NCBI GenBank assembly: GCA_021818125.1
Contig: JAKAFG010000064.1
Span: 1-9,612 of the forward strand
Direction: 5' to 3'
DNA: 9,612 bases
Source of the DNA: Pseudomonadota bacterium
GTDB taxonomy: Bacteria; Pseudomonadota; Gammaproteobacteria; Acidithiobacillales; Acidithiobacillaceae
The notes under the pieces are model-generated. The model was not told the origin of the DNA, made no database searches, and worked only from the letters and a program-made list of their open reading frames with translations. Numbering within the stretch: position 1 is the stretch's first letter; each line of letters begins with the position of its first letter. Positions 1-6,428 of the stretch are shown here, in pieces. The translations under genes and the position numbers were made by a program.

Positions 1-195
1 AATACGCGCTTCCAGATACTGCGCTTCTGCAGATTGCGGATGAGCAACCAATACTTCCTGCATCATGCTCTGCGCCTGATCCAAACGACCCGCCTGCACA
101 GCCTGCGTGACTTGCGCTACACTCGGCTCAGCCCACGCTGCTGGCGCCGCAAGCATCAAGGTAATGGCGATGGCTCCAAAAATTTTTAACTGCAT
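1..195 (-). CDS. Exported TPR-like protein, N-terminal part only
   Basis: This leftward gene is cut by the window edge, so only its first 65 codons are visible. The start is ATG at 195-193, preceded by GGAGG (205-201 on the reverse strand) five bases away. Residues 1-22 form a classical Sec signal peptide: Lys4, a hydrophobic core, then Ala-Trp-Ala, with cleavage predicted after residue 22. Residues 27-60 have the look of one tetratricopeptide-like helix pair: Gly36-Arg-Leu-Asp-Gln-Ala on helix A, then a turn at His52-Pro53 and Ala56-Glu-Ala. The mature protein is therefore probably periplasmic or surface-associated and mediates protein contacts. No enzymatic domain is visible and the specific function is unknown. 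It diverges from the efflux operon, but nothing in the sequence shows a functional link to it. Confidence is high that this is a gene and moderate that it is a TPR protein. Confidence 0.8.
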   Translation of the reverse strand, partial: MQLKIFGAIAITLMLAAPAAWAEPSVAQVTQAVQAGRLDQAQSMMQEVLVAHPQSAEAQYLEARI

Positions 196-225
196 ACGCT
201 CCTCCAACTAAGACGTTGTGGTTTG

Positions 226-254
226 AATATGCGGTGAAACCCTGTCTAAATCAA
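226..254 (-). promoter_or_regulatory. Putative sigma70 promoter of the leftward TPR-like gene
   Basis: Read on the reverse strand, TTGATT (254-249) and CATATT (231-226) are separated by exactly 17 bases. They match the -35 and -10 consensus at 5 of 6 and 4 of 6 positions. The -10 box lies about 30 bases upstream of the start codon at 195, leaving a short leader that contains the GGAGG ribosome binding site. This is inferred from consensus matching only. Confidence 0.45.
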
Positions 255-293
255 GCGGCTTCACACACCATGTTCAGCAGGAAACTTTGACCG

Positions 294-345
294 CGTTACC
301 CTGCCGCTGGTTCCCTGCAGTTGCATGAGAAAAATGCCGGTAACG
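294..345. repeat. Spaced 7-bp inverted repeat upstream of the efflux promoter
   Basis: CGTTACC (294-300) and its exact complement GGTAACG (339-345) are separated by 38 bases. The right arm ends one base before the TTGACA -35 box of the efflux operon. The arms could be paired half-sites for a DNA-binding protein, but a 7-bp match at this distance can also arise by chance. Confidence 0.2.
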
Positions 346-346
346 T

Positions 347-378
347 TTGACAGCAGGCGGGTTTGTCGCCATTATACT
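347..378 (+). promoter_or_regulatory. Putative sigma70 promoter of the RND efflux operon
   Basis: A perfect -35 hexamer TTGACA lies at 347-352. Two -10 candidates follow. CATTAT at 370-375 has the ideal 17-base spacer but only 4 of 6 matches; TATACT at 373-378 matches better (5 of 6) but has a 20-base spacer. Either places transcription start around 380-390, inside the palindrome at 373-392, and gives a leader of roughly 25-30 bases before the GTG start at 413. The TTG of this -35 box also happens to open the longest reading frame of the channel gene, which is why that upstream start was not used. Confidence 0.6.
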
Positions 379-392
379 GACCGGTCGGTATA
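373..392. promoter_or_regulatory. TetR/AcrR-type operator palindrome over the efflux promoter
   Basis: The 20-base sequence TATACTGACCGGTCGGTATA is a palindrome in which 9 of 10 base pairs are complementary; only T378/G387 does not match. It covers the likely -10 box and start site of the efflux operon, where a bound repressor would block RNA polymerase. Size, symmetry and the central GACCGGTC core fit operators of TetR-family repressors, which commonly control RND pumps. The repressor gene is not in the window, so the identity of the regulator is inferred. Confidence 0.6.
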
Positions 393-412
393 GGCTCGTG
401 AGAGGTGTTGTT

Positions 413-1960
413 GTGCAAAAACCATTGCCAAGACCCATTGCTGCGGCGCTGGCGACCGTGCTGGCGGGGAGCCTGGCGGCCTGTAGCTTTGAGCCGCCGC
501 TGCGTGTACCCCAGGCGCCGCCGGATAAAACACCCTATACGGCTGGTGCGAGCATCAAACAAACGGTGGCGCCCGGTGGTCCTGCTGGCCACGCTCAGGA
601 GATTGAGTATGGCAAAGAACTGCATGAGGACTGGTGGAAACTCTTTCACTCAACAGCGCTCGACGAGTTAATCGCCGCGGGCCTGAAAAACAGTCCGACC
701 ATCGCTCAGGCTCAGGCACAGTTGAAACAGGCTCAGGCCACTGCGCGCGCGAACTCCAGTATTTTCTACCCGCAGATAACGGGCAATCTCCAGGCCAATC
801 GCAGCAAGTCCAGTTCAGCAGCTTTTGGCGGGAGCGGCGGCTTTCACTATTCCCTGATCACTGGAAGCGTCGGCGTTTCCTACTACCCGGATATTTTCGG
901 TGTTAATCGTCTGGTCTACCGCAACAGTGAAGCCTTGGTGAAGTATCAACAGTGGGAGCTGGAAGCGGCGCGACTGACCCTGACCGGCAATATCGTCACC
1001 ACCGCTATCAATGAGGCGGCGACGGAAGGTCAGGTTCGCGCCACCCTGGCCATCGTTGCTCAGGAAAAGAAGCTTCTGGAGCTTACGGAGAACCAGTACC
1101 GGGCAGGGGCTATCGGCTATGTCAATGTGGTGAACCAGCGCAGTCAACTGGCCACCGAAATGGCGACCTTGCCAGCGCTGGAGCAGCAACTCGCCGTCTA
1201 TCGTCATGAGCTCGCCATTCTGGTGGGAGACTTTCCTGCGAACGCCAGACGCCAACTCTTTACCCTCGAAGCGTTGCAACTCCCGGAGAAATTGCCGGTA
1301 AGCCTCCCCTCGCAATTATTGAAGCAGCGCCCGGATATCCGCGCTGCACTCGCGCAGATGCGGGCGGCGAATGCGGTCATCGGTGAGGCACGGGCGCAAT
1401 TTTATCCTACCGTCCAACTCAGCGCCGCATTCGGTGCCACAGCGAGTCACCCAGGTCTGTTTTTCAACCCAGCCAGCAGCATCTGGAGTCTGGTGGGCGC
1501 CATGTCGCAACCGATCTTTGAAGGCGGCAAGCTGGAGGCGCAGAAGGCCGAAGCGCACGCCGCTTATGACGTAGTGTATGCCGCTTACAGAAGCACGGTG
1601 CTCAGCGCCTTTGATCAGGTAGCGAATGCCTTGCGTGCGGTGGAGCATGATGCGCAGACCCTTGCGGCGCAGCGAGAGGCCCTCCAGGCAGCCGCGCAGG
1701 CATTGCAGCTGGCCCAGGCGAGTTATCGGGCGGGAGCCTCTGATTATCTCACCCTGCTGACTTCCGAAGTACAGTATGACAACGCCCGGATTGCTGAAAT
1801 CAAGGCCGAATCGCAGCGCTATCAGGATACTGCGGCTCTGCTCGTCGCTCTGGGTGGTGGCTGGTGGAACAAAAAGGAACCCCAGGCGCACACCACCAGT
1901 GCCCCACAAAATTCCCATTCAGATGCCGGCACATTGCCGGTGACGCAGGCTAACCCATGA
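413..1960 (+). CDS. RND efflux outer-membrane lipoprotein channel (NodT/OprM family)
   Basis: This is the outer-membrane exit duct of a tripartite efflux pump, 515 residues long, within the usual OprM/NodT range. The start chosen is GTG 413, with GAGG at 402-405 seven bases upstream. It yields a compact lipoprotein signal with Lys/Arg near the start, a hydrophobic stretch and the lipobox Leu-Ala-Ala-Cys at residues 21-24. A longer frame from TTG 347 would begin inside the promoter. Two homologous OEP halves are visible. The typical motif RPDIRAALAQMRAANAVIGE begins at Arg306, and the family's C-terminal Gly-Gly-Gly-Trp-Trp occurs at about 481-485. A 30-residue polar tail rich in Gln, Ser, Thr, Pro and His follows. 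Such proteins trimerise into a barrel plus a periplasmic helical tunnel, anchored by a lipidated N-terminal Cys. It is the first gene of the operon; the adaptor gene starts 43 bases downstream. Confidence 0.92.
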   Translation: MQKPLPRPIAAALATVLAGSLAACSFEPPLRVPQAPPDKTPYTAGASIKQTVAPGGPAGHAQEIEYGKELHEDWWKLFHSTALDELIAAGLKNSPTIAQAQAQLKQAQATARANSSIFYPQITGNLQANRSKSSSAAFGGSGGFHYSLITGSVGVSYYPDIFGVNRLVYRNSEALVKYQQWELEAARLTLTGNIVTTAINEAATEGQVRATLAIVAQEKKLLELTENQYRAGAIGYVNVVNQRSQLATEMATLPALEQQLAVYRHELAILVGDFPANARRQLFTLEALQLPEKLPVSLPSQLLKQRPDIRAALAQMRAANAVIGEARAQFYPTVQLSAAFGATASHPGLFFNPASSIWSLVGAMSQPIFEGGKLEAQKAEAHAAYDVVYAAYRSTVLSAFDQVANALRAVEHDAQTLAAQREALQAAAQALQLAQASYRAGASDYLTLLTSEVQYDNARIAEIKAESQRYQDTAALLVALGGGWWNKKEPQAHTTSAPQNSHSDAGTLPVTQANP

Positions 1961-2003
1961 GCCATTATGCATTCAGCACAGCCATCCGCCGTGGAGACTG
2001 GTC

Positions 2004-3095
2004 ATGAAAAAAGCGTTCATTATTGTAATTATCCTCCTGGTCATTGTTTTTGGCGGCATTTTTGGCTTTAAGGCCTTTGTCAACAAGAAGATTTCCGAGG
2101 CCATGGCGCACCTGCCAAAACCTGTCGTGACCGTCAGCGCCACAGCGGCCAAGTTAGAACTTTGGCATCCCCGCCTGCAGGCCGTAGCTTCTCTGGCGGC
2201 TGTGCAAGGGGTGGATATCACCCCGCAGATAGCCGGTAATGTGACCGCCATTCATTTTCATTCTGGTCAATATGTCCGGGCAGGCACCGTGCTGGTGCAG
2301 ATTGACGACAGCAACCAGCTTGCTCAGCTGGCGAGCGATGAAGCACAACTGCGTCTGGCACAGATCAATCTACACCGGACCCGCGAACTGATTGCCACCA
2401 ACGCCGCCAGCCAATCGCAGCTGGATTCCGCTGTGGCCACGTATCAAAGCAGTGTGGCTACGCTTAAAGACATTCATGCGACCCTGAATAAGTTGGCCAT
2501 CCGCGCGCCCTTCAGCGGTTATCTGGGCATCCGCCAGGTGAATGTCGGGCAATATCTCACACCCGGTACCAAGATTGTCGACCTGCAATCCTGGGATCCG
2601 CTGCATGCGAATTTCACCCTGCCGCAAAGTGAGCTACAGGACATTCATGTGGATACACCGGTGCAAATGGAGACCGATGCGCTCCCCGGTCAGATTTTTG
2701 GCGGGGAAGTCACCGCATTGGGGGCTTCGGTGAATGGTACGACGCGACAAATTGATGTGCAGGCCACCATTGCCAATCCGAAAAGTGTGTTGCGCCCCGG
2801 ACTTTTTGGCGAGCTCACGGTAGTCCGCGATGTCGAGGAAAAGGTGTTGACGGTGCCCGTCTCCGCTCTTTCATATAACACCTTCGGTGATTATGTGTAT
2901 GTAATCGAAAAGAATACGCAGGATGGCAAGACCGTGGAAGTCGCCCGTCAACAAGTCATCAAGCCTGGCAAGGAGCGCAACGGACAAGTGAGTATCGTCT
3001 CTGGCCTTAAAGCGGGTGATATGGTCATCACTGCCGGGCAGGTAAAACTGGTGGACGGTAGTCTCGTCAAGATCAGCGACGAGAAAGACGCGTGA
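2004..3095 (+). CDS. RND efflux periplasmic adaptor (membrane fusion protein, HlyD/AcrA type)
   Basis: This 363-residue protein links the inner-membrane pump to the outer-membrane channel. The start is ATG 2004, with GGAG at 1993-1996 seven bases before it. Residues 4-22 are a hydrophobic N-terminal segment after two lysines. There is no lipobox cysteine, so the protein is probably held by an uncleaved membrane anchor rather than lipid. The order of domains is standard. First is the biotinyl-lipoyl half (about 70-101, with HSGQYVRAGTVLVQIDD), then an alpha-helical hairpin (about 103-163). The second lipoyl half (about 166-197) carries IRAPFSGYLG and VNVGQYL. A beta-barrel (about 200-275) with the RPGLFGEL turn and a membrane-proximal domain to about 357 complete it. 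The transporter gene follows after ten bases. Substrate cannot be read from this protein. Confidence 0.92.
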   Translation: MKKAFIIVIILLVIVFGGIFGFKAFVNKKISEAMAHLPKPVVTVSATAAKLELWHPRLQAVASLAAVQGVDITPQIAGNVTAIHFHSGQYVRAGTVLVQIDDSNQLAQLASDEAQLRLAQINLHRTRELIATNAASQSQLDSAVATYQSSVATLKDIHATLNKLAIRAPFSGYLGIRQVNVGQYLTPGTKIVDLQSWDPLHANFTLPQSELQDIHVDTPVQMETDALPGQIFGGEVTALGASVNGTTRQIDVQATIANPKSVLRPGLFGELTVVRDVEEKVLTVPVSALSYNTFGDYVYVIEKNTQDGKTVEVARQQVIKPGKERNGQVSIVSGLKAGDMVITAGQVKLVDGSLVKISDEKDA

Positions 3096-3105
3096 GGCGC
3101 AGAAC

Positions 3106-6100
3106 ATGACTTTTACCGATATTTTTGTTCGCCGCCCGGTACTGGCCACCGCCCTTAGCCTCATCATTTTTCTGCTGGGTCTGCATGCCTATTCGATGAT
3201 GACTGTCCGCGAGTATCCGGCTCTCGTTAACACGGTCGTCACCGTAACCACCGCGTATCCCGGAGCCAGTCCGAATATCGTACAAGGCTTCATCACCTCG
3301 CGCCTGGAAAAGGTGATTGCCAGCGCACCGGATATAAACTACATGACCTCCAACAGTTCGGAGGGTAGTTCAACCATTACCGTGTACATGAAGCTGAATT
3401 ACAGCCCCAGTGCGGCGGTCGCCAACATTCAATCAAAAGTGCAACAGGTGACGGATCAGTTGCCGACGGGTAGTCAATTACCGGTTATCAACGTAACGGT
3501 CGGTGACACGACGGACCTGATGTATGTCGCCTTCTACAGCAAAGAACTCAGTCAGCAGCAAATTACCGACTTCCTGCTGCGGGTGGCACAGCCGCGACTG
3601 GCCTCGGTACATGGCGTAGGCCAAGCGCAGATACTGCCGCCGGGAGCCGGCAACGGGAATACCTATGCGATGCGGGTGTGGTTGGATCCACAGAAGATGG
3701 CAGCATTGGGCATTACCGCTGCGCAGGTTTCACAAGCATTAATCGCGAACAATTTTATTTCCGCAGTCGGACAAACGCGGGGGAAGACGGTACAAAACAC
3801 CATTGTCGCGACCACTAATCTGCATAATGTAGATGAATTCCGCAATCTGGTTCTGCGTCAGTCTGGTAACACCCTCATCCGGCTCAAAGATGTGGCAAAA
3901 ATAGAACTCGGTGCACAGGATTACACCTCTCAGGCCTTTTTTGATGGCAAGCCGGCCGCATTTATCGGTATTCAGGAGTCACCTTCGGCCAACTCTCTGG
4001 ATGTCGCTTCCGGGGTAAAAACATCGCTGGCACAGTTGTCAAAAAGCCTGCCGCCCGGAGTGCACATGGCGATTCCTTATGACGCCAGCACCTTCATCAA
4101 GGCCTCTATCGATGAAGTCGTCCTAACCATTGGAATTACCCTTGCAGTGGTGGTGCTGGTCATTTTCCTCTTCATGGGTTCATTTCGTGCGGTGCTCATA
4201 CCCGCGATCGCCATCCCGCTGTCCATCGTGGGCGCAGGTCTGATCACTTGGTCCATGGGCTTCACCATCAACCTGCTGACCCTGTTGGCAGTGGTTTTGG
4301 CCATCGGGCTGGTGGTAGACGATGCCATTATCGTTGTTGAAAATGTGCTCCGGCATATGGATGAAGGAAAAACGCCTTTTGAAGCGGCTTTAATGACTGG
4401 GCGGGAGCTGGGAGGGCCGATCATCGTCATGTCCACCACGCTCGTCGCCGTATTCGCCCCCATCGGATTTATGGGGGGGCTGACGGGGAGTCTGTTTGGT
4501 GAATTCGCGTTTACGCTGGTGGCTGCGGTTTTAATGTCCATGATCGTAGCATTGACGTTATCACCGATGCTCTCCAGCAAGATATTACGCCCGACAAGGG
4601 AACATGGCTTTGAACACTTTATCGAGCAGCGCTTCACTGCTCTGCGTAATTTCTACGACCATATCTTAAGTGGCACACTGAACTATGTGCCAGTCACCAT
4701 GCTCTTTGCCGCGGTAGTGTTTGGGAGTATCTACTTTCTGTTCAGCACCTCGAAATCAGAATTAGCGCCAGCGGAAGATCAGGGCATTATTTTTAATGCG
4801 GGCACGGGCAGCCCGACCATTACACCGGATCAACTGGCCCGTTATGGAAAACAGATTCTGAAGGTGTTGGATAAATATCCCGAGAAAAAGGCAACCTTCA
4901 TGGTCACCGGTATTTCGGTGGGCAGCGGCGGCGGCTCCAACAGTCTGTTCGCCGGTATGCGCCTGACAAACTGGGATAAACGTTCCACGACGGCGATGCA
5001 GTTGCAACCGCAAATCCAGCAGGCCCTGCAAAGCGTCCCGGGACTCCAGGTAGCCTCATTTTTACGGCCGTCCCTGCCCGGTTCTGCGGGCGGTCTGCCG
5101 GTGCAATTTGTGCTGCAAAGCCCGGGCAGCTATGGCAAAATCGATCAAGTGGCTGGCCAGGTGATCGCAGCGGCCTATAAAAGTGGATTGTTTTTCTATG
5201 TGACCAAGGATTTGCGTATTGATAATCCTGAGGTCGTGTTGAAGATCCATCGCAATATGGCCGCCAACCTTGGCCTGACCATGGCGGAGATCGCCGAGGA
5301 CTTGCAGCCCCTCTTGGGCGGCAACTACGTCAATCGCTTCGATATGGAAGGCCGCAGCTATAAGGTCATTCCCCAGGTACCGGACCACTTCCGCCTCGAC
5401 CCGGCAGCCTTGAAGCAATATTACATCGCGACCGGCAGCGGTCAGATGGTGCCCTTATCTACAGTGGTTTCTATTGAGACCAAGGTGGAGCCGCAATTCT
5501 TGCCGCAGTTCCAGCAGCTCAACTCGGCAACCATCGAGGCGGTGCCCAAACCCGGCGTTACCATGGGCGAGTCTTTGAGCTTCTTTAAGACTGCGGCAGA
5601 AAAGGTCATGCCCAAGGATTTTTCTCTGAACTATGCGAGCCAATCCCGTCAATACATACAAGAGACGGGTGGGCTGCTGACCACTTTTGCATTGGCCATC
5701 ATCCTGATTTATTTGTTGCTGGCCGCACAGTTTGAGAGTTTCCGCGATCCGCTGATCGTGTTGATTACCGTACCCATGTCCATTAGCGGGGCGTTGATTT
5801 TCATCAGCTTGGGTCTGGCTTCCATCAATATCTATACGGAAGTAGGGTTGATCACGTTGATTGGCCTGATCGCCAAGCAGGGTATTCTTATCGTGCAGTT
5901 CGCCAACGAGATCCAGAAGAAAGAAGGACTCAACAAGCGTGAAGCAGTGCAGAAGGCCTCCAGCATTCGTTTGCGCCCCATCCTCATGACTACGGGGGCA
6001 ATGGTACTGGGGGTTCTGCCCTTGCTGGTAGCGGGCGGACCCGGCGCGGTCAGTCGCTTCCAGATGGGCCTGGTGATCTTTACAGGCTTGAGTATTGGCG

Positions 6101-6186
6101 CTTTCTTTTCGCTCTTCGTGGTGCCGGCCATGTATATGGTGCTCGCCAAGGATTTACGCGAGCCCCAGAATACCCAGGAAGCCTGA
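3106..6186 (+). CDS. RND multidrug efflux transporter, HAE-1 family (AcrB/MexI-like)
   Basis: This proton-driven inner-membrane pump has 1026 residues, slightly shorter than AcrB. GAGG (3094-3097) overlaps the adaptor stop codon and sits eight bases before ATG 3106. The layout is TM1 (about 10-30), a first periplasmic loop, TM2-7 (about 335-547), a second periplasmic loop and TM8-12 (from about 856). All proton-relay residues of AcrB have counterparts: Asp405 and Asp406 in VLAIGLVVDDAIIVVEN (AcrB D407/D408), Lys924 in GLIAKQGILIVQFANE (K940), and Arg955 and Thr962 in RLRPILMT (R971/T978). The paired Asp-Asp in TM4 argues for the HAE-1 drug-exporting group rather than the metal-exporting CusA/CzcA group. 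The N-terminus (MTFTDIFVRRPVLA) and REYP motif recall MexI-type pumps from memory. Substrates are therefore probably organic compounds, but this is inference. It is the last gene of the operon and is followed by a strong terminator. Confidence 0.94.
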   Translation: MTFTDIFVRRPVLATALSLIIFLLGLHAYSMMTVREYPALVNTVVTVTTAYPGASPNIVQGFITSRLEKVIASAPDINYMTSNSSEGSSTITVYMKLNYSPSAAVANIQSKVQQVTDQLPTGSQLPVINVTVGDTTDLMYVAFYSKELSQQQITDFLLRVAQPRLASVHGVGQAQILPPGAGNGNTYAMRVWLDPQKMAALGITAAQVSQALIANNFISAVGQTRGKTVQNTIVATTNLHNVDEFRNLVLRQSGNTLIRLKDVAKIELGAQDYTSQAFFDGKPAAFIGIQESPSANSLDVASGVKTSLAQLSKSLPPGVHMAIPYDASTFIKASIDEVVLTIGITLAVVVLVIFLFMGSFRAVLIPAIAIPLSIVGAGLITWSMGFTINLLTLLAVVLAIGLVVDDAIIVVENVLRHMDEGKTPFEAALMTGRELGGPIIVMSTTLVAVFAPIGFMGGLTGSLFGEFAFTLVAAVLMSMIVALTLSPMLSSKILRPTREHGFEHFIEQRFTALRNFYDHILSGTLNYVPVTMLFAAVVFGSIYFLFSTSKSELAPAEDQGIIFNAGTGSPTITPDQLARYGKQILKVLDKYPEKKATFMVTGISVGSGGGSNSLFAGMRLTNWDKRSTTAMQLQPQIQQALQSVPGLQVASFLRPSLPGSAGGLPVQFVLQSPGSYGKIDQVAGQVIAAAYKSGLFFYVTKDLRIDNPEVVLKIHRNMAANLGLTMAEIAEDLQPLLGGNYVNRFDMEGRSYKVIPQVPDHFRLDPAALKQYYIATGSGQMVPLSTVVSIETKVEPQFLPQFQQLNSATIEAVPKPGVTMGESLSFFKTAAEKVMPKDFSLNYASQSRQYIQETGGLLTTFALAIILIYLLLAAQFESFRDPLIVLITVPMSISGALIFISLGLASINIYTEVGLITLIGLIAKQGILIVQFANEIQKKEGLNKREAVQKASSIRLRPILMTTGAMVLGVLPLLVAGGPGAVSRFQMGLVIFTGLSIGAFFSLFVVPAMYMVLAKDLREPQNTQEA

Positions 6187-6217
6187 CGGGAGATTGCTGC
6201 TTTGCTCAATGGATCTG

Positions 6218-6247
6218 GCCGGGACGCTTATTGGTCCCGGCTTTTTT
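6218..6247 (+). terminator. Rho-independent terminator of the efflux operon
   Basis: The perfect 8-bp stem GCCGGGAC (6218-6225) and GTCCCGGC (6234-6241) encloses an 8-base loop and is followed by six T residues (6242-6247). It lies 31 bases after the transporter stop codon. The opposite strand lacks a comparable T-run after the stem, so it acts only on rightward transcription. Confidence 0.93.
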
Positions 6248-6250
6248 AGC

Positions 6251-6279
6251 TTGACAAGACGGAAGGCGGCCAGAAGAAT
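6251..6279 (+). promoter_or_regulatory. Putative sigma70 promoter of the folD-ppk-parA cluster
   Basis: A perfect -35 box TTGACA (6251-6256) begins four bases after the terminator T-run. With a 17-base spacer it pairs with AAGAAT (6274-6279), which matches the -10 consensus at 4 of 6 positions. Transcription would start near 6286 and give an untranslated leader of about 140 bases before folD. Being the only strong -35 match between the terminator and folD, it is the likeliest promoter of the cluster, but the -10 is mediocre. Confidence 0.45.
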
Positions 6280-6308
6280 ACCAGTAAACATTCTCGCTGG
6301 TCTTTTTT
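6280..6308 (+). terminator. Weak second hairpin with U-tract downstream of the efflux operon
   Basis: ACCAG (6280-6284) and CTGGT (6297-6301) form a 5-bp stem with a 12-base loop, followed by C and six T residues (6302-6308). It could be a back-up terminator for readthrough from the efflux operon. The stem is short and the loop large, so termination would be weak. Transcripts starting at the adjacent promoter (about 6286) would lack most of the left arm and so would escape it. Confidence 0.35.
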
Positions 6309-6377
6309 GAGAAGCATCCAATTCGCTGCCCTCTGCCGAGTTGGCTCGCTCGCTGTTCGCACACAGGTAAATTTTTC

Positions 6378-6428
6378 ATGGGTCACAAATTCTTCCTGAG
6401 CATTGAGACCTTGGCAAAGAGGTCCTGA
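6378..6428 (+). CDS. Possible 16-codon leader ORF ending on the folD start codon
   Basis: ATG 6378 opens a 16-codon frame, MGHKFFLSIETLAKRS, whose TGA (6426-6428) shares its last base with the folD ATG (TGATG). Upstream is only a weak AGG at 6366-6368 region, at roughly ten bases distance. If translated, ribosomes ending here could re-initiate directly on folD, whose own GAGG (6419-6422) lies within this ORF. It has no recognisable similarity and may be a chance frame. Confidence 0.2.
   Translation: MGHKFFLSIETLAKRS

Noticed and set aside
347..412. Longer N-terminus of the outer-membrane channel starting at TTG 347
   Set aside because: That TTG is the first half of the TTGACA -35 box, and the extension would cross the promoter and operator. 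GTG 413 has a good ribosome binding site and gives a proper lipoprotein signal.
1316..1918. 200-codon reverse-strand open frame opposite the channel gene
   Set aside because: It is a shadow of the OEP coding sequence; arginine- and glycine-rich with no family likeness.
4077..4637. 186-codon reverse-strand open frame opposite the transporter gene
   Set aside because: Its composition (many Ser, Thr, Met, Pro) is the expected mirror of transmembrane coding on the other strand; no domain or RBS supports it.
3106..6186. Heavy-metal (CusA/CzcA-type) RND pump, tempting next to polyphosphate kinase
   Set aside because: The TM4 motif has the adjacent Asp-Asp pair and flanking sequence of HAE-1 pumps, and no metal-binding or metal-regulator genes are present.
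6309..6427. Possible folate riboswitch or small RNA in the folD leader
   Set aside because: Only a 4-bp hairpin (CGAG/CTCG at 6337-6348) is evident. I could not recognise a tetrahydrofolate riboswitch core or any tRNA-like fold.
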